The notes under the pieces are model-generated. The model had not been told where the DNA came from. It did not search any database and was given only the letters and a program-made list of their open reading frames with translations. The position numbers and the translations under genes were made by a program. Below, in pieces: positions 38,601 to 50,600 of a stretch of 64,000 bases of DNA (positions are counted from its first letter, which is position 1; every line of letters starts with the position of its first letter). Source of the stretch: Cafeteria roenbergensis (taxonomy: Eukaryota > Sar > Bigyra > Bicosoecida > Cafeteriaceae); the NCBI GenBank assembly GCA_008330645.1, contig VLTN01000008.1, positions 434,001-498,000 on the forward strand. Direction: 5' to 3'.

Positions 38601-41600
38601 AGTCGAGAACAGCGTTGACAGCGACCCGGCCTGCATGTGCGCCATGGCGCTGGGAAGCAAACGAACAGGCATGGTGCCGAACTCGGGAGTTGCGGTCGGC
38701 GCGAAGGCGCATCCCAAGCCATCGGACGCGGGAGCATCGGGGGCATGCAGGGCAAGAACGATGGCGCGAGTAGCCTCAGTGGCGCCACTGCTGTCGACAT
38801 GGGGCTGGCCGGTCAGCCGGTCCAAACCCGAGGCGGGCGACGAGCAGGCCAACACTGCGACGCAAACGAGCTCCACACTCCGGGCGTCTCCTCGCGCCGA
38901 GAGCGGCGGCGCCACAGCCCCAGAGCGCCAAGTCGCTGCAAAGTTGATGTCCACATGAGCGAGCCAGCCTTGTCCGAGATGTGCCGGCTCCAGGGTGCGG
39001 GCCGGCCCAGGGGCGCCAACGGCAGCGCAAGACGCGTGCAGCAGGGAGCCTGGGCAGGTGGGCTCCACGGCGGCTGCCTTCTGGGCAACTTGTGTAACTG
39101 CCGCCGCTGGCGGAGTGGGAGAGCGCGCAGCAGGGCTGGCCTCAACTGGCGCGGTCGGCGGAGCTGCGGCTGGTGATGCGGCCAAGTGGCTCGCCGCCGC
39201 AACCGGCTTGCCAGCTTCGCGCTGCTCGTCAATGAACTGGACCTGAGGCATAGCGTTGAGGTGTAGCTGACCGTGCCCAGAGCGGCTGCGCTGGGAGAAG
39301 CGCATGGGGCGCTCACCCTCCGGCGACGGCAGCCGGCACCCAGCAGGGCTGCTTCCAATGCCTGTTACTCCGTACGACACGCAGGCGAACGCCAAGAACA
39401 GCGGCGACGCTTGCTTGACCACCCTGCTCCCCTTGACCACCTCGGGGGACGCAGGCTCCATCCTTGCATCCAGCCAGGAAGACGAGTAAAAGGGAAAGTA
39501 GCCGTACGCCTCAACAGCTGCTGACGAGCCAAGCGGTGTGAAGGCAGTCGTCGTTTCGAAGCCGCCATGGGCGCTTGATGCAACCGAGAGACGGCTGCCC
39601 AGGTGATCACTGAGCACTTGAGCCTGTGGCTTGAAGAACATCGTTGTCACATAGCTCCCTGTGTTCGCAGTGCAGTGGAAATCGGCCATGTTGAGCCCGA
39701 AGCGGCGAGGCTTCTCGGCGAGCCCGTCAATTTCCTTGCGCTTTGGCAGCTTTGTCCACTGCTCGGCCGCCGATCCATAGATGTGAGCCACCAGGAAACT
39801 GTCCGCGTCGCCACTACCAGCGCTGCACCCTGCCATGACCACGCACACGGGAGCGAAAGGCGTGAAGTACTCCGCCTCCTGGCCATTCCGCCGCCCGGAC
39901 ACGCTGTTTTGGTGAGCGCCCCGCTGAGGCATGAGCTGCGCCTGCAGAGCCAGCGCCCCTGCTCGCTGGTCTCCCTTCAGAAGAACCCGGTTCACGCACA
40001 TGCTCCAGCGGGACTTCACCTTGGTTGCAGATGCAAGCTGATCAACAGCCTGAGTGCGGAGCGCGTCCGCCAGGTTGACGGCCCAAAACTTGCGCCCGAC
40101 GTCCTTCGGGTCGCCGTCGCTGGTCATGCAGCCGACAATCTTACTCCCGGACATCACAGTGCCCGCCTGCAGATCAACGGAGAAGGAAGTGCCCAACTGC
40201 CGACTGCTGACGGCCTGTTTCCAGTCGTTCAGGGTGCGCTTCCGCGTCCACTCCTTGCCCAGGTCGATGCTGAGGTCGTACCTGGCCAAAAGGTCCGCAA
40301 GCTTGACCTTGGGGACGGAGGCACCCACGCTCGCTGGATCTTGCCCCGTCAATGCCGCGGGGTCCGCGAACATCTTTGCGTCACGCATCTCGTGCCGGCT
40401 GACACGCAACGCCAGCAGAGACCCTGAGCCCTTGTTGTACTCGTGTCCCGGCATTTCGACGCCATGCATGTCCGCAGGGCACCCGCCTGGGTCGGGAACG
40501 ACCGGATCAACGACCTTGGGCGGGAAAAGGAACCCCAAGGGGATCCATGGCTTGCACTTGCGAGGCATGCGCTGGCTTGCGTCGTTCGGGTCGACGGGCG
40601 CGAGAGCGCTCGTGATTCCCGCGTAGAGGCGATCAAGACCGCGGTGGGCAAGCACGGACCAGTCGGAATCGCTGGCTGACCCTTGCGTTGCTGCCCGCAG
40701 CTCCACAGCCGTGCGCCGGCCTCCAATCACGGCGGTGATCGACAGGGACTCGGTTGCTCCGTCCTCGTCGACGTTCAATGCGGCCGACGCCACGGGGATT
40801 GCCCCAGCAAACACCGCGTCGTCAGTGTCGCAGTACTCCGCGTCCGGCAGGCCGTACCGCAGCCGAACTCCGTACACGTGCAAGATCGCAACTGAGTCCT
40901 GGTGGTAGTGGCAGGCGGATACCACCATGCAAGCAAGATGATCGCTGGTCCGGGGGAGCTTGGGAACGGCATCCATCACGAACTCGCCGTCAACGTCCAC
41001 TTCCGTCGACGTGAGCTTCTCGAGGTTCTTGACGAGCCCAAAGTCCCGTGACGCAAGAAGCCTTGCAGCCGAGCCACGCAGGTCGACGAGTACTCCCTTG
41101 CTTGAAGACGGACCCTCGCCGCGCCGCGCAGAGAAGCTCGGAGGCGTTTTCAGAGCCGGGTTGTCGAATGGCGAGACGACGAGGTGCCGGCCGTCATAGT
41201 ACGGGTCCAGGCTCTTGTCTTGAGCTGACAAGCAAAGATCGCAAGCCGCAGTGGTTGCGCTGGACTCAAAGTCCGTGCCATGCGATTGGTATGTCTCGAT
41301 GACCTTGGCTGGAGGGACGTTCGAGCCGCAGATGGCCACGGCGTTCTCGTCCGTTGGGAACCAGCCAGAGGGTAGTTGCAGGCCGGACGACCCGTCAATG
41401 TCGATGATGGTCCGCAACGCATCGAGCAATCGCTCGGCGCCAATATCCACGCGCGCGTTCCAGAGCCGCGCCTCCTTTGACTTGGAGTTCATGTACGGAA
41501 GGAAGCCCATTTCGCCACCTTTGATGTGGATCAGCTGCTGGCCCTTGAGGGTGCCCCGGGCGTTGAAGTCGCGCATAAGACGCTCCGTTGCGCGCTGCGT

Positions 41601-44600
41601 TCCGGTCAAGCCTCTGGCATACTCGCGGTGCGCGTTTGCGGAGGCCTGGCAATACGCTGGGTCGAGGCGACTCGGGATGGTGCGCAGCGGCTCCTCCACG
41701 GTGAACAGGTGGAAGCGGCTCGCGGCCTCTCCCTTGCCGTAAAGCTTGTCTGCCTTCAAGCAGGCAGAGACTGCCATGCACACTAGGCCGCTGCTGTCCG
41801 AGGGGGAGTCGCCAATGACGACCAGGATTCCCGTCGACTCGTCTGAATGACCGGGGTTGAAGCCGGGCAGGAAGTAATGGGCCTGCTTGCCGTCGGCTTC
41901 GCAGGTCGAGCAGGAGGCGTACTCCTCGTCTTTGAACCAGGGAGTGCCAGGCAGCACGGCGCGACCGGAGCAGAGCAGCTGCTCGCTCTCGAACGCAGAC
42001 TTCGCGTCGGTCCCGGACTGCAGCTTGGACACCAAGGCATGGGCTTCCGAGACTGCACCAAGAATGGTGGCCAAAGCGTCGTGCGAGGCCTTGAGCCACG
42101 ACGCTCCTGTCGTGCTGGACTCGGCCACGCCGCGAGTCGCGGCTTCGAGCACCAGGTGCGCGTCCTTACCCCCTGCCACCACGAGCGTGATCGCGTCCTT
42201 GGCTTGCGAGCCGCGAATGGCCTCAGTCGCCTTCACATCAATCGGCACGACGCCCAAGAGGCGCTCTGCCGGGGCGTGGCACCCAAGAGGCCAGCCGAGG
42301 TGGTTGCGGGGACGCGAAAAGAACCGAGCCATGGCAGTGACCGACGCCGTCCCAGAAGCCTTGTCGCCGTTGTCGAGGCAAGCGGACACCACAACGCACA
42401 CCAGCGACGGCGTGGCGTGCTCAGGGAACGCGATGGGCCCCAGATCGGGGACTTCGGATCCGAAGCGGACGGGCTCCGAGTCCGGGTCTCGCTCAAGCGC
42501 GGCAGTTGGGATCAGAGCATGCAGCTCGCTGTCCGCGGCGACGGAGACGAGCATGCCACGACCGGCCTTCGCGCCTTCCGCTGGGAACTCGGAGAGCGCC
42601 ACCTGCGCGGTTGGCCCCTCTGACTCGCACACTCCGCACGCCTCCGCGAGCGCCCCCTTCCACTCGAGGACAGTCCCGGAGCTTGCAAGCTCTTCGCCGT
42701 ACAGGCGCTCGTCCGCCTCGTGACTTGACTTCTCCAGGTTGCTCGGGCAGGCGAGAGGCGGCGGGACGCTGTCGCTGCCCAGGCCGTCCGCCGATACCGG
42801 CCTCACGTCGTCGCCGTCCAGAATCCCCGCGACGCTGTCCGTGAGTCTGCGTGCAGCTGCTGCCACAAGCGCGTTCCAGTCCGCCGCCGACCCGGCCATG
42901 TCATCATTCGATCGCCAGGGCAGCAAGTAGGACCCGAGCACTGGCGTGTGCTGCCCACGGGCGGCTTGTTCCAGGGATTCGTGGAATGAGGCCGCGAATG
43001 GGAGCTTCGTCGTCGCCACGTACGAGTCCTTCTTGATCTTGCACGCGTTGGGCTGACCAGTCGAGCGGCCGAAGCTGCCAGCTTCGGCAATGGCGAACTC
43101 GTGGACGAGCAGCGTCGCCGTGGCAGCGAGCTCCTCGGCGTCGAAGCGCATGCAGAGCGACAGACCAACGCACACAAGCGCCTCTGGGTCGCCCTCCTTC
43201 CCGAGGGCGACGCCGTATTCCCCGTCGTCGCTGATGTCGAGCAAGTGGTGGGACACCTTCTCAACGCCGCTGGGCTGGCAGGCCGAGCAAACGGCATCCG
43301 GGTCCCACCACTTGCCGCCCTCCGCGTCGCCGGCCCCCGCTAGCTCGTTGAGGGGGCAGCGGCTTGGGCCAAGCTCCAATACATCGGATGTCGTCCCAAG
43401 AGACACAGTCGTGCCCTCCGGCAACGCGGAGCTCTCCTCGACGCCGAAGGCTGCCGCGAGACGGGCCAGGCCGCGCACGCACAGGTCAAACCAGCGAGGC
43501 TCGCTCGGATGCTCCGACTCCAGCGCAGGCGTTGTGCCCCGAAGTGGTGCGAGCAGGTCGACGGGCACGTGCGCACTTCCAGAGCTCACGAACCCCACGT
43601 GCAGGCTCTGCGCGTGTAGCGCCCGGCCGCTTGTGCGCGGGGACGCGGACACGCCAAGGAAGGACTCCTCAGAGACGCGGCAGTGCTCGGGGTCACCGAG
43701 CGGCTGCTTGGAGCCTCGCGCAAACCAGCGAAGCAGCACCATCTCCACAGGGGCGGCGTCGGCGCTTGCGGAGGTGTCTCGCTCCTCACAGATGCTGGCC
43801 ACAACGCAGAACAGGTCCGGCAGGTAGGAGCCAGTCTCCTCGCTGTGGCCGAGCAACTCGACGGCTTCCTTCAGGGACCCGAGCGTCAGGCCCTGCGTGT
43901 CGCCCATGGTGCTGAGAAGCGCCGAGCGCCAGTACGAAGGCGTGTGGTCCCCGCCGGCAGTGACCTCCTCTCCCTGAAGCAAAGAATGCGGGAGGATCGG
44001 AATGTCCCCCGCCCTGGCCCCGACGTCCACAAGGACGCCGCGCAAGGAGCGGCTGGCCGACGGCTTGGGCGCCTGGTGGCTGCCCAGTTGGGCGACGCCA
44101 AGCCTCACCATGCGGTCTTGCAGCGAGGGCAGCGACACGTCCCCCGAGAAGCCTGCCAGCTGGAGGTGCTTGGCTTGCAGCGAGCTCTCCCTGCCGGACA
44201 CGAAGAAGTTGCAAGCTCCGCAGGCTGCAAGTGCCGAGGACTCGGCCCAGTTGGCAGACTCCTCCGAGTCTGCCACTGCGGCCGGGACGATGTTTGACGG
44301 GCAGCCCTCTGGCGGGGCGGGGCTGTCAGAGGGGAGCCAGCCGGCTTCGCCGCCCTCCGAGCGCTCGCTCACTTGCTGGAGCGCCAGGCGGGCAGCTCTT
44401 GCGAGCTCTCGCAACTGCTCCGAGATGCCGTCGTTCCATGCCGTCCGCTCGCGCACGTTGCCGCGGCCGCGGAGGATCTTGTTGCCGGGCAGGACAAACG
44501 CCGGCCTGAGCGTGGCGCTGTCGGCATCGTCCTCGCGATTGTGGTCGGCTACACTCAGGCCCGGCAGCTCCCACAGGCCCTCCTCGTCCTCTGCCGGCTG

Positions 44601-47600
44601 GCCGTCCGCCATGGCCTCCAGCATCTCCACGCGACTCTCCTCCAGCGGCATGTCGAAGCGGAGGTCCTTCGAGGTCGAGGCCTTGATGCCAGCGAAGCGG
44701 AAGCCGAAGCCGCCGCTTTCGACCGAGCCGTGCCTGTCCTGAAGCCGGCGGCCGCCAGCCTGGAGAAGCGAGGCCTCCGAAGTGGGGAAGGAGTTGCACT
44801 TTTGGGGCCCGTGCTTGACTAGCGGGTCCAGCGATTGAATTGACAGCGTCGCCTGAAGGATGAGTTTGGCCGATCCAGGCTCGCCGCCGCTCGGCGCCGA
44901 TAGGCAGATGGTGGGGATCATGCACACACTGTGCCTCTCTTCGCCCACTGTGGCATGCATGAGGACCCCGGCGAGGGACTCCTCTGACAGTGGCACGTGC
45001 ATGGTGTACGCCCCCTCCATGCCCTCGATCTCGATTCCGTCTTCAGACCCCGCGCCGGGAGTGCAAACGCTGCACATGTCCGATGCTGAACGCTGAATTA
45101 CCTCAGAGGAAATACCGGCTGGGGACCGGCAGACCCCAGGGCTCGGGGGTGCTGCTACCTCACCGTCCAGCACCGAGCTGTCTTGGGCGGCTTCCCCCAA
45201 AGCGTCGAAAACTCGCTTCAGCCCCCGGAACGCTGCGTTGTACCAGCCGTTGCCAGGCGCGTCCCCTTGGGTCGCGGCTGAGAACGTCACAGTTGCGCCT
45301 CCCGGAGCGGACGCAGTGAAGGAAGGCGTCGCCGCCTCGCCCAGAGCCTCGGGTGCGCTTGTGATGGCCATCAGGCCAATGAACGCCTCCGGATTGGTCG
45401 TGCAGCTCTCTGGGTCTCCCAGGCCCTCTCCGTACAGGTGCTTGAAAAGGTGCACGATGCCAATGGCCTTCTCGTTCTGGCCATCGGCGGCCTCCGCGCA
45501 CCTCGTGACAGCCACGCAGAAGAGCCCGGGCGCGGCCTTGTCCGCCCCTGATCCGTCGGCATGCGAAACGGAGTGCAGCGTCGCGGCCCCCTGCTCGATT
45601 CGCAGGTCCAACAACGCCGGCAGCATGGCCACATCGTCCCAGTCCTCTGGCTTCAGCACCACGGAAGCGCTGGCGTCGCTTGGCCCGGCGTCGATGTGGA
45701 CAAGCGCGCCGCCACCTTGTTTGTGAGCGTGCTCCGTCGAGACGATGTCGCTGCCTCCCAGCGGGGCGGACAACGAGTCGCCAGGCTGGGGCCTGTCGTC
45801 GCAAGCCACGTGTTCCATCAAACGACCGCTTCGGAACGTCCCGACTTCCATGTGCGCCATTCGAGGGTTGCTGGGCGTCACGTCGTCGATTTTGGCCAGC
45901 TCCGGCCAGCAGGCGTGGCACCCCGCTGTGCGGCGTTTGCTCCACCATGAGGTTTCCGCTGGCTGCGGTGCGCCCCGGTCGGGGCAGTGCAGGTTGGCCG
46001 AGCACGACATCGGAGGCAGAGGGGCGGCGGCCGGCAGCGGCGGCACGTGGGAGATCACTCGATCCGCCAGGGCTGCAAGCCAGCTCATGGCTTGTTCAGC
46101 ATCTTCCGTCACGTGCGCACACGCTTCGGGTACCTCGCCGTCGGTGCCAAAGCACTGCTTGGGGTTGGCCAGGGTCATCTCCACCGTGTTGGAGCTGCCC
46201 TCTTCCAGCATTTGGTCCACCTTCAGGGACACGGAGGTGCTCGCGATCGAGCCGACGTTGGTGATGCGCATCAAGCCCAGGAAATCCGCAGGCGCCGCTT
46301 TGCACCTGGCGACCTTGAAGTCCGCAGGCGGTGTTCGGTCCACCGAGAACACGTGAGCAAGCAGCACCGGCGACGTTGAGTGCTTGGCGATGGCGCTGGC
46401 CGAAGCCGGTGCGCAGGCAGTGAAGAGCATGCAAACGGTCACCGAGTCAGACGCGGCTGCCTGGAGAAGAGACACCGCCTCGTCCGTGACTTGCTGCTGC
46501 TGCTGCTGCTCCTGCTGCTCATCGCCGACTGTGTCCTGGCCCTCGGCCGTGTGCTGCTGCTGCGGCGACTGCGCCTCTTGGCTGCCAGTGCTGGACGCGT
46601 CGCGCTCCGCGGGCCTCTCCTCTTCGTCCCCGTCCGGCTGCTCGGTGCTCTGAGACGGGCTGTGCAGGGCTGCCAGCCGATCGGCAAGCGTCCCCGTCTC
46701 GTGGGCAGGCTCGAACGGGCTGCCGCGGCCGTGACTCAGGTCAAGAGTCGCCGAGCCAGGGAGGCTGACCATGGCTCCATGGCCGTACTGGTTGCTGCCG
46801 GGCTGCCCGTCACGAGAGCCCATCTGCTCGTGGTGGGGCTCGCCATAGTGCGCGAAGTCGCTGGACTCGCAGAACTGGCAGGCAGCTGAGAAGGGGGAAT
46901 CGTCATTGGGGAAGCCCTCCCATCCCGGCGGCGGGGGCGACTGGGACGGGCACATAGCGGGTGGGGGCTGCAGGGCGATGGGAGCGGACCCCTCGGCCAT
47001 CAAGGCACCCCGCAGGCGCTTGTAAGCCTTGCCTGCCAGGTCCGCCCAGCTGTCGCCTCCTTCGCACGCAGCCTGCTCGGAAAGAGGGACTCTGAAGTGG
47101 ACGTGCTGCACTCGCGAAATGGTTGCCTCCGACTCGGGAAGCACCGTTGGGACGGCAAACGTCAGAAGGCCGTCCTCCAGGTCCTCGAGAGCCTCTGGCA
47201 AGCGCTGCCCCGGCTTCGTGACGGGCAGCGACGCCGCAAAGTGTGCGGGATCGGCGACGCACTTGTCGGGCACTCCCACGAGGGGAAGGCCGGGCTCGCC
47301 CGCCAGCTTGAACAGGTGCAGGATCGGCACTCTGCGCAACTCCGGGGCATCGAACTGGGGGTTGCGCAAGGGGCTCCCGCTTGACATGTGCTCCTCGTGG
47401 TCAGCCTGTGCGGAAGAGCACATGGTGACGATGGCGCAGTACATGGTGGTTGGTGCCAGCTCACTGAGCTCAACCACTGCCTCCGCGCCCTGCAGCGCAG
47501 GCATGCCCACGAGCGGCGGCCGGCCTTCGTGCGCGCCCATAGCGAGCAGCCGGGACAGACCCGCCGCCGCGGGCCCTTGGAGCATCACACCGTACGAGCC

Positions 47601-50600
47601 GATGGCCTCGCCGTTGACCACCTGGGGCTCGAACTGCTCCAGGACGTGGTGCGCCATTGCCTGAGCGCGCGAGCACAAGTCGCAGCCGACGTTGACCGCC
47701 GTGCCGGGCGCATCCCAGTTGGCCGGATCCAGGGGAGGCAGCTCCCAGACGTTGCACATGCATGCCTCAGGAGGAGCGGGCTCGAGCAAGCGAAGTTCGG
47801 CCTCGAGGGCCTGCTTCAGGCTGTCGCTCAGCCGCTGCTTGCCGGCCTCGACGAGCTCCTTCGCCCACTCCGCCTCCGTCTGGACGCCCTCTCCCGGGCT
47901 GCCGCCCTTGGAGAGCAGCGGGGGCGGGATCTTCATCGACACTGGTCGGATGAAGATGTTGCTCTCCGCCGCCACAGGCACCTGGAGCTCAAGGATGTCC
48001 TCGGTCGCCCACTTGCGAAGCGCGCCTTGCACCCGAGGCAGCGGGACATCTTCCAGCCCAGTCTTGAGCAGGATGGGAATGACGCCTTGGAACGAGCCCT
48101 TGGTGATTTCGCACCGGTCTGGAAGGACCTGCGTGCTGGAGCGGAGCGACTCGGCGAACCCGTCCGACTCGGCCCTCTGCTTGGCCGACTTGCCCGTGGC
48201 GAAGACGTGAAGGAGCGCGACGCGAGCGTGCTTGCCGAAGGTAGCGGCCATGAGCCCGTCGTGCGCAGCGGCTGAGCACGCGGAGGCTGTGACACACATT
48301 GTTGCGTCGACGTCCAGGCGCGCGCGATGCTCCTTCTTGAGCGGAATGAGAGGCACGCCGCGCTGGGGGCAATGCTGGTCGTCGTGCTCTGGCTCGTGGG
48401 CGAGGCCCGCGACCAGGCGGACCATGCAATCTGCGTCGCTGCCGATGCGGCTTGGAGGGACGAGGTCAGCGCCCTCGGGGAAGTTGACGACCACCCCGGT
48501 GGCCTCCTCCCCCTCGCCCGCCGAGAACAGCTCCAAGTGGTGATGACTCGCACCCCCGAACGGGTTGCACAGTCCGCAGGCAGCCGAGGGCTGCTCGGCT
48601 GCCCATGGCAGATTCTCGGAAGTGGGCGGGATCTCCACGGACGGCAGCGGAGGCGGGCGCCACGCTGGGCCACGAACGGCTCGCAGCACGCGGCCAACCA
48701 GCTTCACCGTCTTCGCGTCTTCTGGGAAAGCCTCCAGATCGTTGGCCAGCGGCTCGTCCGTGTCGAGGCCACGCATGAGCGTCTCTGACGTGGCCTTGGC
48801 AATGAGGTCGGCGCGGTGCTGCGCCTGTTCGTCGCTGAAGGCTGTGCTGGTCTCGGCAAAGGCATCGAGGCCCTCGTCGGCGCGATGCAACGGAACCAGG
48901 CCAAAGTCAGCGTCCAGAGCAAAAGTGCCGAGGATGCTGTCCACGTCCTCCTCGTTGAGCTCAGCGGGGCATGCCAGCGCGTCCTCGGTCTTGACCGACT
49001 TGCTGAGCCTCACGACAAGGCGGTACGTGCGAGGGTGAAGGGTGTTCAGCTCAACGGGCGTGGGGCGCTCCAAGAACGCCGGGGAGCTTGCGAATCTCTG
49101 AACGATGCCGTGGAAGTCAATGGGAGTCGTTTTCCTGGGCATGTTGGCCAAGAAGCCCTTCCCATCATTCCGAGACGCACCCGAGGCCAGCTGCAGCAGC
49201 GACGAAGGGTGCTCCGCATCCTCGTCTTCCTCGGAGTCCTGCGTCTCCTGGTCGAGCCCGTGCCCGCTGTCGTCGCCGCTCGGGTGAAGCGGAGAGCCGA
49301 GCACGCCTCGGATGCAAATGGCAAACTCGGCGCAAACGGTTTCGTCTGAGAAGTCGGTCATCCGCCTGGCAAAAGCGATCGGATCCAGCTGCGAGGTCAC
49401 GCTCGCCGCAACTCGAGCCAGCACACGAAGCGCCCTTCCGTCGGAAGTCGGGACGCGCACGAGCTCGCCGTCGTGGCACCCCATGGTGCTGGGTGAGGTC
49501 ACAGGCAACGCGGTGTTGAGAGCAGGCCGACGCGTGCTCGCCTCGTCCTGCTGCGTCTCTTGCACCTCCGAGTCGCCGCTGCCCTGAGCTTGGGAGGAGG
49601 GAGCTTCATCCTCGCTGTCGCTGACCTGCGAGCCAGAGCTCTCGTCGTCGCCGTCCTCTCTCCGGCGACGCCGACGGCCGGGACGCACAGCAGCTCCACG
49701 GCCGCCCCTCTGCAGCAGCGACCTGGGCGGGGCCTCCGATGACAGACCCTGGGCGACCTCGTCGTCCGTGTTGTCTTCGTCCTCGAGGCCGCTGACATCG
49801 ACGCCATCTTCGTCAACGTCCTGCGTGGGCTGACCATGGCCTTGAGAAGACACGCCGCCGCTCTCGATGGCGCGGCAGACTCCGTGGGGCTGGATTGCTG
49901 GGCTGCCACCAACGTCCTTGGCCAGTTGGGCTGCTCTGGACAGGGCTTCGATTGCGTGCTTGCGCACAAGCTCGCAGTTGGTGTCGGTCAGAGTGCACCT
50001 GCCGCCGATGCGGACCACCTGGTGGCCTGCAGTCCTGGATTGCCGCAGAGCAGTGGCCTCGGACACCCCGAGAAGCGCTGCCCCGTCGAAGAGAACTCGC
50101 TTCCCGCTCTCGTCCAGGTTGTCGCCCAGGCTCGGCCACCGGAGGGGCAGCGAAACCAACCCCGAGCGCGACGACATGGACAGGGCGTGCGATGTCGATT
50201 GCCCGTTGGAGGCCAGCTCCCAGATGTCGTCGGCCATGACTGCCGACGACTTGCTCGCCTGAACTGTGAGGTCCAGCTTCACCTCGCCAAAACGCGGCGC
50301 CGACCGTGCCGTCACCCCGCTGTCGTCCTTGGGGGAGCAGAAGACTGCCTCGGCTGCCTGAGTGCGCGTGGACATCCCAGCAAAGTCCGGCGAGGCGCTT
50401 TCGGTTGGCAAGACTTCGAAGAGCCGCAGCCTTACAGAGTGATCCTCGCCGCAAATGTAAGGCACCGCGCACACCGACTGCATGAACAGAGGCAGCGCCC
50501 CCTCTCCGCTCTTGAACGAGGCGGACAGATCGAGCGACATGCGGATGCCGGACAGGCCAGCGTCGGCGAGCGGCTGGGCAGCGTCGTAGACCGCGCCCGA